12,519 bases of DNA from positions 19,187 to 31,705 of the forward strand of contig DCBE01000005.1 in NCBI GenBank assembly GCA_002313325.1, read 5' to 3'. The position numbers were made by a program, and so were the translations under genes. The notes under the pieces are model-generated. The model had not been told where the DNA came from. It saw only the letters and a list, made by a program, of their open reading frames with translations, and made no database searches. The stretch comes from Flavobacteriaceae bacterium UBA1115. Lineage in GTDB: Bacteria; Bacteroidota; Bacteroidia; Flavobacteriales; Flavobacteriaceae. Shown one piece after another: positions 1 through 6,122 of this stretch (position 1 is the stretch's first letter; every line of letters begins with the position of its first letter).

Positions 1-9
1 ATATTAATA

Positions 10-36
10 CAAAGATAGAAAATAGATGACGAACAA
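10..36 (-). promoter_or_regulatory. Possible promoter reading leftward out of the window
   Basis: On the minus strand, positions 17 to 10 read TATCTTTG, an exact match to the Bacteroidota -7 element TAnnTTTG. A TTG triplet at 36 to 34 could be the -33 element, but the spacer is only 16 bases, shorter than the roughly 17-23 usual for this phylum. It lies just after the stop of the TIGR02757-family gene, so it could drive a minus-strand gene beyond the left edge. The short spacer and the AT-rich surroundings leave this uncertain. Confidence 0.3.
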
Positions 37-807
37 CTAAAAACCTTCAAAAACACCTAATCCAAACAACGCATAATCATATTTAACAGGGTCGTTAGGG
101 TCTATTTTTCGAAGGCTGTTGTCCAACTCCATGACTGCGGCCAGATCATTTTGTTTTCTTTGCAATAGACCTAAAGATCGTGCTACGCTCCCAGAATGTA
201 CGTCCAAAGGGCAAGACAAAACACGAGGGGGAATGCTTTTCCATATTCCCAAATCAACGCCTGCTGAGTCAGATCTTACCATCCACCTCAAAAACATATG
301 CAACCGCTTGGCTGCAGATTTCTTAGCCGGATTGGCAACGTGCTTAGTGGTGCGCTTGGGGTGTGGCACTGCAAAAAACAAGTTGTGAAAGTTAGACAAC
401 ACTGCATGCATGTTGTCTTCCTCAGCTTTAGGGGTGAATAGCACTTCCAATCCACCGTATTCCCTATATAATTGCTGTAAGCGCTTTACAAAAAAAGTAA
501 CGTCCTCTCGTTGAAAAGTGCGGTGCACAAAGCCATCAAAAACACCTAAATCTCTTTCAGTATGGTTTAAAATAAAATCGTGTGGGGTATTGTCCATACG
601 TTTCATTAGGGAACGTGCGTTGGTCATGATGCTCTTGCGGTTTCCCCACGCAATGGTTGCTGCAAAGAAGGCGGCTATTTCAATAGCTTCTTTTTTTGAA
701 AAGCTGTGGGGTATGGCAATGGGATCGTCGTTGATAAAAGCAAGGGTGTTGTATTGCTGTACTTTTTCGTCAAGAAAGGATTTAATCTCCGTTGCGTTTA
801 GCTCCAT
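37..807 (-). CDS. TIGR02757 family protein (DUF2400)
   Basis: A 256-residue protein of the TIGR02757/DUF2400 family, common in Bacteroidota and of unknown biochemical function. Visible family hallmarks are the DDPIAIPH segment at residues 27-34, the ATIAWGNRK block near residues 51-58, and in the C-terminal half the blocks KRLHMFLRWMVR, GVDLGIWK, CPLDVHSG and PVKYDYALFGLG. The many conserved Arg, Lys and His residues suggest a soluble cytoplasmic protein; some authors relate the fold to DNA-glycosylase-like helical proteins, but I cannot verify that here. There is no signal peptide or membrane segment. The ATG start overlaps the last 10 bases of the upstream lolD-like gene, so the two are probably co-transcribed and translationally coupled. 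The length is normal for the family and the gene looks intact. Confidence 0.88.
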   Translation of the reverse strand: MELNATEIKSFLDEKVQQYNTLAFINDDPIAIPHSFSKKEAIEIAAFFAATIAWGNRKSIMTNARSLMKRMDNTPHDFILNHTERDLGVFDGFVHRTFQREDVTFFVKRLQQLYREYGGLEVLFTPKAEEDNMHAVLSNFHNLFFAVPHPKRTTKHVANPAKKSAAKRLHMFLRWMVRSDSAGVDLGIWKSIPPRVLSCPLDVHSGSVARSLGLLQRKQNDLAAVMELDNSLRKIDPNDPVKYDYALFGLGVFEGF

Positions 808-1457
808 TGGCCGTCAACAAGGGTTAAAATGCGGTCGGCGCGGGCTGCTAATACTTTGTTGTGCGTAACTAAAATAATACTGGCAGCAAATGTCTTTCGC
901 AAATCAAAAAACATATCGTGGAGTTGGGCTGCTGTTACCGCATCTAAATTACCACTAGGCTCGTCAGCAAGCACTAGGCTGGGATTATTGATGAGTGCCC
1001 TGGCAACTGCAACACGTTGTTGCTCACCACCCGAAAGCATGGTAGGTTTGTGTTTCGCTCTATCAGCCAGTCCAAAATAATCAAGAAGTTCAAGGGCACG
1101 TTTACTAGCATCTTTTTGATTCACTCCCTTTATTAAAGCCGGCATGCAGATGTTTTCAATAGCCGAAAATTCGGGCAACAATTGGTGGGATTGAAAAACA
1201 AACCCCAGCGTACTATTTCGGAATGTAGACAAGGCACTGTCTGTAAGAGACAACATGTCAGTTCCGCCAATAGTGAAGGATGTTTTAAGTCTTTTATCGG
1301 GTTTGTCTAGAGTTCCTAATATTTGCAGCAAGGTAGTTTTACCTGCTCCTGACGGTCCAACAATTGATACAATTTCAGCAGCTTTGAGTGAAAAAGAAAT
1401 ATCTTTTAGAATTACTGTATCGTCATAGGTTTTGAAAATGTGATGTGCCTCAATCAT
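798..1457 (-). CDS. LolD-like ABC transporter ATP-binding protein
   Basis: A 219-residue ABC ATPase of the LolD/MacB-type subfamily. These proteins power lipoprotein release from the inner membrane or related mechanotransmission exporters, together with a FtsX-like permease that is not in this window. Walker A (GPSGAGKTT) is at residues 34-42, the Q-loop Gln at 89, the signature LSGGEQQ at 141-147, Walker B (LVLADEP) at 161-167, and the switch His (THN) at 199. I chose the ATG at 1457; an in-frame TTG three codons upstream gives a longer but less likely start. Just upstream, the minus strand reads TTACTTTG (1471-1464), one base off the Bacteroidota -7 consensus, so the transcript would have a very short leader. 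The gene overlaps the downstream TIGR02757 gene by 10 bases and diverges from msrA. The exact substrate cannot be told from the ATPase alone. Confidence 0.9.
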   Translation of the reverse strand: MIEAHHIFKTYDDTVILKDISFSLKAAEIVSIVGPSGAGKTTLLQILGTLDKPDKRLKTSFTIGGTDMLSLTDSALSTFRNSTLGFVFQSHQLLPEFSAIENICMPALIKGVNQKDASKRALELLDYFGLADRAKHKPTMLSGGEQQRVAVARALINNPSLVLADEPSGNLDAVTAAQLHDMFFDLRKTFAASIILVTHNKVLAARADRILTLVDGQWS

Positions 1458-1531
1458 ATTTTGCAAAGTAACTATTTTTTGATTTTTAACGCCTTGACAA
1501 ATTATTAAATATTATAAGATATAAGCTGAAG

Positions 1532-1549
1532 TATTTTTGTCTAAATTTG
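1532..1549 (+). promoter_or_regulatory. Tandem -7 promoter elements upstream of msrA
   Basis: Two exact matches to the Bacteroidota -7 consensus TAnnTTTG lie two bases apart: TATTTTTG at 1532-1539 and TAAATTTG at 1542-1549. Neither has a TTG -33 element at the usual 17-23 base spacing, so which one is used is unclear. Transcripts starting from either would have a leader of roughly 10-20 bases before the msrA ATG at 1565. Confidence 0.42.
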
Positions 1550-1564
1550 AAAAAATCTTTTTTT

Positions 1565-2098
1565 ATGGCGAAAGCCACACTTGCTGGGGGTTGTTTTTGG
1601 TGCACAGAAACTTTATTTGCACGTCTTGATGGAGTTCTAGAGGTTGTTTCTGGATATACAGATGGACATATTAAAAACCCAGCATATCGGGAGGTGTGCA
1701 CGGGTAGAACTGGCCATGCCGAATGCATTCAACTGGAATACAATCCGGAAAAAATTTCGTTTGGTTCACTTCTTGAAGTTTTTTTTGACACACACGACCC
1801 AACTACGCTAAACCGACAGGGTGCGGATGTTGGGACGCAATATCGTTCTGGTATTTACCACCATAATGAAACGCAAAAAGCTGCTGCAGAGGCGTTAATT
1901 GATGCTCTTACAAAAGAAAAGAAGTTTAACGACCCTATAGTAACTGAAATAAAAGCTTTTGATGTGTTTTACCCAGCAGAATTAGAGCACAAAGATTATT
2001 ATAACCTAAACAGCAATCAAGCCTATTGCTCAGCCGTAATTTCACCTAAAGTGCAGAAGTTATTACAGAAACACTCCTCCAAACTAAAATACCAATAG
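1565..2098 (+). CDS. msrA: Peptide-methionine (S)-S-oxide reductase MsrA
   Basis: A 177-residue MsrA, the thiol enzyme that reduces the S-epimer of methionine sulfoxide in oxidised proteins or free methionine, with regeneration by thioredoxin. The catalytic motif GGCFWC is at residues 8-13, with the reactive Cys at 10. Also visible are the family blocks VVSGYTDG, TGHAE, FFDTHDPTTLNRQGADVGTQYRS, which carries the substrate pocket, and the C-terminal HKDYYNLNSNQAYC with a probable resolving Cys. I chose the ATG at 1565 because it puts the catalytic motif at its usual distance from the N-terminus; a TTG at 1547 would add an unlikely six-residue extension. No signal peptide is seen, so it should be cytoplasmic. 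There is no MsrB domain fused. The 3' end abuts the folE remnant, and its last codons may overlap that remnant in another frame. Confidence 0.96.
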   Translation: MAKATLAGGCFWCTETLFARLDGVLEVVSGYTDGHIKNPAYREVCTGRTGHAECIQLEYNPEKISFGSLLEVFFDTHDPTTLNRQGADVGTQYRSGIYHHNETQKAAAEALIDALTKEKKFNDPIVTEIKAFDVFYPAELEHKDYYNLNSNQAYCSAVISPKVQKLLQKHSSKLKYQ

Positions 2099-2100
2099 TA

Positions 2101-2345
2101 ATTGATATTTTTACCCGACGTCTAAAGGGGCAGGAGGGTTTGACAGAGCAAATCATGAATTTCATCAATGACACCCTGCAACCAAAAGGAGTTGCTATTG
2201 ATATTGAAGCAGCGCACATGTGTATGATGATGCGAGGCGTTCAAAAACAAAACTCCATGACAACTAAATCAGGATTTTAGGTGCTTTCGAAGCTATGGAA
2301 ACGCGAAATGAGTTTTTAAAACTTATCTATAGTAAACTGTGGTAG
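2101..2345 (+). pseudogene. folE: C-terminal remnant of GTP cyclohydrolase I (folE), frameshifted
   Basis: Not an intact gene. Frame one reads IDIFTRRLKGQEGLTEQIM from 2101, then continues through LQPKGVAIDIEAAHMC and MMMRGVQKQ to KSGF and a TAG at 2278-2280. Shifting frame at 2280 recovers the family's ending: GAFEAMETRNEFLKLI, then YSKLW and a TAG at 2343-2345. Together these match the last 80 or so residues of GTP cyclohydrolase I, the first enzyme of tetrahydrofolate/pterin synthesis, including the RRLQxQExLT, HxCMxMRG and SxTTxSGFTGAF blocks. The Thr codon expected between GF and GAF has been reduced to two bases, a one-base deletion. The N-terminal portion, which would hold two zinc ligands and most of the active site, is absent; the third zinc ligand (the Cys of HMCM) remains. 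The remnant cannot be functional. Whether a complete folE exists elsewhere is not visible here. Confidence 0.85.
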
Positions 2346-2379
2346 CTGCACATTACAATTAAAACCTAATTTAAGCATT

Positions 2380-4827
2380 TCAATGTTTTATTTTGATTTG
2401 CAAGCTTATGTTTCTTCCAATTTCATCTGAGTAAAAGCGTAATCTGTTTAGGTAATTCCTATATTTATTGTTTAGGACATTATCAAACACTAGTGAAACA
2501 TTCATTTTAAATGAGCTCATCTCATATGGGCCAAAACTAAAATTAACTCCCAAATCATGATAGCCATTTGGGGGTGTGCTTACATCTACAATTTTATCAA
2601 CTCTTTCACCGTTTTCAAATACAGATGTTACAGTGTTATTATTTGGAAAAAGTTTTTGTTGAAAAACATTCTTACTAAATAATGAGACAAATACTTTTTT
2701 CCAATTTGAAAAGTAAAAACTAAGTTGATTATTTAAAATTAAGGGCGGTATTCCAACCAATGCTTCGTTATTATCATAATTAATTCCCTGAACATAAGAT
2801 GAATTGTGTTTAAATTTAATATAGTCATTAAAATTATAAGAAAAATCCAAATCAATCCCCTTAAAGAATACATTGTAAGGAGAATATTCCCATACTGGAA
2901 AAGCACCTCTTATAGTTTGTTCAAATCCAGATGGCACAATAATTATATAATTTTTACCGTAAGTTATAAATGGATTTAAATTGTATTTGAAAACACCACT
3001 TTTTTTCTCAAGATTTATAATTATTTTATGTGTTTTTTCTTTTTTTAAAAAAGGATTGCCATATTCAAAAGAAGCAAGTGCGTGATGTAGACCATCGCTA
3101 AACATTTCCGCAATGTCTGGAGCGCGTTCAATATAATTGTATTGAATATTTAAATCTTTATTTTCTGATAATTTAAACAAAACACCAGTATTAATTGAAA
3201 GTGTGTTAAACACAAATATTTTTTTAATAAGCTTTTGACTTAGAATCTCATCAACTACATAAGGCCCTAAAATTTCTTCATAGTTTTCAGCTTCCCATCT
3301 AGTATTTCTGTAATATTTGTGGACATCATTACTATTGTATTCGTATCTAAGTCCAAAACCAAAATTTATATTATTATTATCAATTTTCCCAGTAACATAA
3401 CTTCCAAATTTTGTTTTTAAATAATCAGGGATAAGTCTTTTTACACCAGTTCCGGGAGTAGAATAATTATTTTGAATTTGAAAAAATAAACCTGAACTAA
3501 ATCGCGCAAATGAATTTTTCCATTCATAATTTGCATTTAAATTATGGGTATCTAAGTTTAAATTCAATGCAGCTGTGTTTTTAACTGAGCCAATTCTAAC
3601 ATCAAATTCTTTTCTATTATTTTTTTGCCAACTGTATTTAAAACTAAGTTTATTATTTAAGTCATAGTATTTGGAGAAATCGATACTTGTTGTGTAATGA
3701 GTATTTGATTGTTTCGGATAATTAATATCATACGTAAATGGATCTATTACTGCAGGGTCCTTATTTTCAATCGCAATTAATAAATCCCCAACATTCCCAA
3801 TGTGTGAGCTTTTTAAAATTCCTATTTCAGTATTGAAATAACTAAAGTATACTTTCCAATTTTTTAAATCATTATTGCTTCCAAAGGATAAAGATAAATT
3901 TTTCTCATTACTTCCTGTATTTGAAAGAATATATTGCGGAGTATTTAAGTCTCCGCTAATTTTAAATGTTCCTTGAGCCTTTAAATATTTACCATTTTCA
4001 TATGATTTAGTCCAGGAACTTATTAAACTACCACCAAGGCCATTACTAACTCCATTTATTAAAGTCTTTCCATAAAGTGAGTCAATTTTCTTTGGTAAAC
4101 TTGACTCTAAAATTATCACACCACCAGGACTAGAACCAGAGTAACGCAATGCTCCAGCACCTTTTATAAGCCTAATATTTTCGAAAGCATTAATGTCAAC
4201 ATTAGGAGCATGATCTTGTCCCCATTGTTGATTTTCTAGTAATATTCCATCGTAAATAATGCCAACTCTACTACCAAACATACCGTGTATAACAGGCTGT
4301 GATATATTACCACCAGTTGACAGAGTGGTTGCTCCGCTAATTTGGCTAATCGCACCTGAAAGTCCTGAGTTGCTATAACGATCTTTTTCAATATCACTTA
4401 AAGAATATATTTTTGCTGTTGAAGATGATTTTATTTTACTCTCAGCAATTATAACTTCATCCAAAGCCTCAACTTTGTGATCCATAATAATAATCATGTT
4501 GGAAGATTGAGAAAAATCTATTTTTCTTATTAATTGATTACAATTAATGTGAGAAATCTTAAGTTTATTATCTGTTAGACATAAATTTTCAAGCATAAAA
4601 CTCCCATCATCATTGGAAATAGTATTTACTTTTTTCCCAACAAGTTGAATAACTGCTCCTTTCAAGACACTATTTGAATTTGAATCAATTATGTAGCCTT
4701 TAATTTTTAGATTACATTCTTGACAAAAAATAAAGCTACTGGCCAGCAGATAAATACTGACCAATGCTTTTTTTGTATTGATAAGGGATATGCAATTACA
4801 CTTCGCTAAAAGCGTAAAAACGATCAA
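2380..4827 (-). CDS. TonB-dependent outer-membrane receptor, probable metal (zinc-type) importer
   Basis: An outer-membrane beta-barrel receptor energised by TonB-ExbB-ExbD. Residue numbers count from a TTG at 4827 (815 residues). Order of parts: signal peptide (about 17-36, with KKALVSIYLLASS as charged and hydrophobic regions), carboxypeptidase-regulatory-like beta domain (about 41-118), plug (about 135-245, with IYDGILLENQQWGQDHAPNVDIN and GAGALRYSGSSPGG), then the barrel to a C-terminal strand ending SLQIKIKH. The plug motif DHAPNVD resembles the DHA-containing segment of ZnuD-type zinc receptors, and the His-rich lipoprotein gene just upstream supports a metal cargo; this is inference. 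Oddly, no ATG occurs in any frame between the upstream stop codon and the signal peptide, and the upstream gene's stop lies in this same frame. The true start may be the TTG or a non-standard codon; Ile16 (ATC at 4782-4780) sits where a Met would be expected. The gene is clearly more AT-rich than its flanks. Confidence 0.9.
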   Translation of the reverse strand: MIVFTLLAKCNCISLINTKKALVSIYLLASSFIFCQECNLKIKGYIIDSNSNSVLKGAVIQLVGKKVNTISNDDGSFMLENLCLTDNKLKISHINCNQLIRKIDFSQSSNMIIIMDHKVEALDEVIIAESKIKSSSTAKIYSLSDIEKDRYSNSGLSGAISQISGATTLSTGGNISQPVIHGMFGSRVGIIYDGILLENQQWGQDHAPNVDINAFENIRLIKGAGALRYSGSSPGGVIILESSLPKKIDSLYGKTLINGVSNGLGGSLISSWTKSYENGKYLKAQGTFKISGDLNTPQYILSNTGSNEKNLSLSFGSNNDLKNWKVYFSYFNTEIGILKSSHIGNVGDLLIAIENKDPAVIDPFTYDINYPKQSNTHYTTSIDFSKYYDLNNKLSFKYSWQKNNRKEFDVRIGSVKNTAALNLNLDTHNLNANYEWKNSFARFSSGLFFQIQNNYSTPGTGVKRLIPDYLKTKFGSYVTGKIDNNNINFGFGLRYEYNSNDVHKYYRNTRWEAENYEEILGPYVVDEILSQKLIKKIFVFNTLSINTGVLFKLSENKDLNIQYNYIERAPDIAEMFSDGLHHALASFEYGNPFLKKEKTHKIIINLEKKSGVFKYNLNPFITYGKNYIIIVPSGFEQTIRGAFPVWEYSPYNVFFKGIDLDFSYNFNDYIKFKHNSSYVQGINYDNNEALVGIPPLILNNQLSFYFSNWKKVFVSLFSKNVFQQKLFPNNNTVTSVFENGERVDKIVDVSTPPNGYHDLGVNFSFGPYEMSSFKMNVSLVFDNVLNNKYRNYLNRLRFYSDEIGRNISLQIKIKH

Positions 4828-4839
4828 AACAACTATGGA

Positions 4840-5442
4840 TTATTCTATGTGAGCTTCGAAATCAATTTCAACATCAACTGCTCCGCCAAAATCCGCACGT
4901 GTTGTTCCGACTTTGGATGTTGGCATATGAAACAAATATGCAGCCACGTCAATTACTGCTCCAGTTGTGGTAGTCCATTTTGTTACCAAATTAAGTGGAT
5001 TTCCGTTTGAGTCTATAGTATCTCCTGTTGTACTCTCATATGTTAACGATGAGTCAGTAAATTCATAAAATATGTGATGGTCGTCTGCTTCATCTATCAC
5101 TTCTGCAGTCATATCAATTGGATTACTGGCGTCTGTATTGTTTTGGAAAGTAATAGCAAACTCGTACTCAGAATTAGCAGCGAGTTTAATTTCTGTATGA
5201 TCAGCATGGTCGTCTCCTTCTGATGGTGCTACACCGCCACTGCCATGATCATCGTGGCCATGAGCCTCTACTTCAAAAACGTAAGTGGTTAAAGAGTTGT
5301 CAGATAGATTTGTTACTACAATTGTAGCATTAGTAAACACTTCCATTTCATTTTCTACAATTGGTGTATCAGATTTCTCACAGGAAGTGATAAATAAAAT
5401 TAGTAAAACTAATAATGTGTTTGTACAAGTATTTTTAAACAT
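4840..5442 (-). CDS. His-rich lipoprotein beside the TonB receptor (type 1 periplasmic-binding-fold-like family)
   Basis: A 200-residue lipoprotein. The N-terminus has a hydrophobic stretch (residues 9-19) ending in the lipobox FITSC, with lipidated Cys21. The mature part is rich in Thr, Asp and Glu and probably all beta. A histidine/aspartate-rich loop at 61-82 (HGHDDHGSGG, then GDDHADH) and a second acidic-His motif EADDHH at 118-123 are candidate metal ligands. The arrangement (LAANSEYEFAITFQN, EADDHH, DSNGNPL, GGAVDVEIDFE) matches small lipoproteins that I recall being annotated in Flavobacteriia as type 1 periplasmic binding fold superfamily proteins next to TonB receptors; the function is not established. 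The stop lies 12 bases before the receptor's best start codon, so the pair is co-expressed. I prefer the ATG at 5442; a TTG at 5451 would add three residues. It could hand metal to the receptor or store it at the surface. Confidence 0.82.
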   Translation of the reverse strand: MFKNTCTNTLLVLLILFITSCEKSDTPIVENEMEVFTNATIVVTNLSDNSLTTYVFEVEAHGHDDHGSGGVAPSEGDDHADHTEIKLAANSEYEFAITFQNNTDASNPIDMTAEVIDEADDHHIFYEFTDSSLTYESTTGDTIDSNGNPLNLVTKWTTTTGAVIDVAAYLFHMPTSKVGTTRADFGGAVDVEIDFEAHIE

Positions 5443-5460
5443 TTTTTTCAATTTATTTTA

Positions 5461-5477
5461 TATGAGGTAGGGTCATA
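5461..5477. repeat. Short inverted repeat upstream of the lipoprotein gene
   Basis: TATGA and TCATA form a five-base inverted repeat around a seven-base spacer, within the 64-base gap between the small His/Cys-rich gene and the lipoprotein gene. The size and position would suit an operator, but arms this short in AT-rich DNA occur by chance, and no regulator is identified here. Confidence 0.2.
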
Positions 5478-5506
5478 AAAGACAAAATGATTTGGGTTTT
5501 CAAAAA

Positions 5507-5812
5507 TTATTTAAAAATAGGAGGGCCCCTTAAGTTTTTGGCAATAAGAGAAAAGATATAACTTGTGCGGTCATATGACGATGGTTCAACCAGATAAAAG
5601 ATTGGGTTATTAAATTTTGAAGAAAACACTACATAAGGACTTATGTTAACATAATCAAATAGGTCGCAACATTGCTCTAACTCGTGAAAATGAATTTTAT
5701 TTGTTTCACATCTGTAATGATCGTGATTTAATAATGTTTCTGTATGCTGTGCGAGGGTAGGGAGAAATAAAAACCCAACCAGAAGTAAGCGAACAAATAT
5801 ATTATTATGCAT
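5507..5812 (-). CDS. Small secreted His/Cys-rich protein, putative metal-module partner
   Basis: A 101-residue protein of unknown function. The first 21 residues form a signal peptide (hydrophobic FVRLLLVGFLFLPTLAQ). The mature N-terminus carries a dense set of possible metal ligands: His23, His30, His32, Cys35, His41, His43 and the pair Cys48-Cys49. The C-terminus ends in the short block LRGPP (94-98). From memory, similar short proteins with an HxH/Cys cluster and a terminal LRGPP occur in Flavobacteriia near TonB receptors; I know of no assigned function. It may bind or sense a metal in the periplasm, a guess based on its residues and position. The ATG is one base after the stop codon of the DUF6787 gene, so it is translationally coupled to the serine operon genes; the lipoprotein and receptor genes follow downstream. 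I see no separate promoter directly upstream. Confidence 0.75.
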   Translation of the reverse strand: MHNNIFVRLLLVGFLFLPTLAQHTETLLNHDHYRCETNKIHFHELEQCCDLFDYVNISPYVVFSSKFNNPIFYLVEPSSYDRTSYIFSLIAKNLRGPPIFK

Positions 5813-5813
5813 C

Positions 5814-6122
5814 TTATTTTGAACTAAACAGGAAACCCAAACCCATTCGGGTTAGCATCTTTTTTTCAAATTTCCAAAAAAACTTGAATTGACCAAATAT
5901 AAACCCAAAAAAAAGAAGCAGCACCTGATAGATGGGTAAAATTAAAATAATTCTTGCAGGCCAATACACCCATGCAGAAAAATTATCTGCGGTGATTCCT
6001 AAAAAACTAGTCACAGGAGTAGCTAATCGTGCAGCCGATGAACCTGTCACTGCAAACACAATAAGTATCATGACCAATTGGAAATTGGAATAAATTCCCC
6101 AACGTTCTTTTAGGCGTCTCAT
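5814..6122 (-). CDS. DUF6787 family small membrane protein
   Basis: A 102-residue integral membrane protein of unknown function, recognised as the DUF6787 type that follows serA in many Flavobacteriia. It begins with a basic, cytoplasmic-looking segment (MRRLKERWG), followed by one membrane segment at about 14-36 and a second, long hydrophobic stretch at about 54-76 containing YWPARIILILPIYQVLLL. The end is basic and aromatic (GQFKFFWKFEKKMLTRMG), so both termini probably face the cytoplasm. Its ATG shares one base with the serA stop (TAATG), and its stop is one base before the next gene, so it is embedded in a tightly packed operon. No catalytic motif is evident. Confidence 0.82.
   Translation of the reverse strand: MRRLKERWGIYSNFQLVMILIVFAVTGSSAARLATPVTSFLGITADNFSAWVYWPARIILILPIYQVLLLFFGFIFGQFKFFWKFEKKMLTRMGLGFLFSSK

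Noticed and set aside
47..549. Fourteen-base direct repeat (TCAAAAACACCTAA at 47-60 and 536-549)
   Set aside because: Both copies fall inside the TIGR02757-family gene and encode LGVF of LGVFEGF and LGVFDGF in the same frame. It is best explained as similar coding sequence or chance, with no sign of mobile DNA.
119..1080. Plus-strand open frames at 119-388, 518-868 and 829-1080
   Set aside because: They lie antisense to the TIGR02757 and lolD-like genes, and their translations show no family features.
1486..1728. Minus-strand open frame overlapping the start of msrA
   Set aside because: It is antisense to the conserved catalytic region of msrA and has no recognisable protein features.
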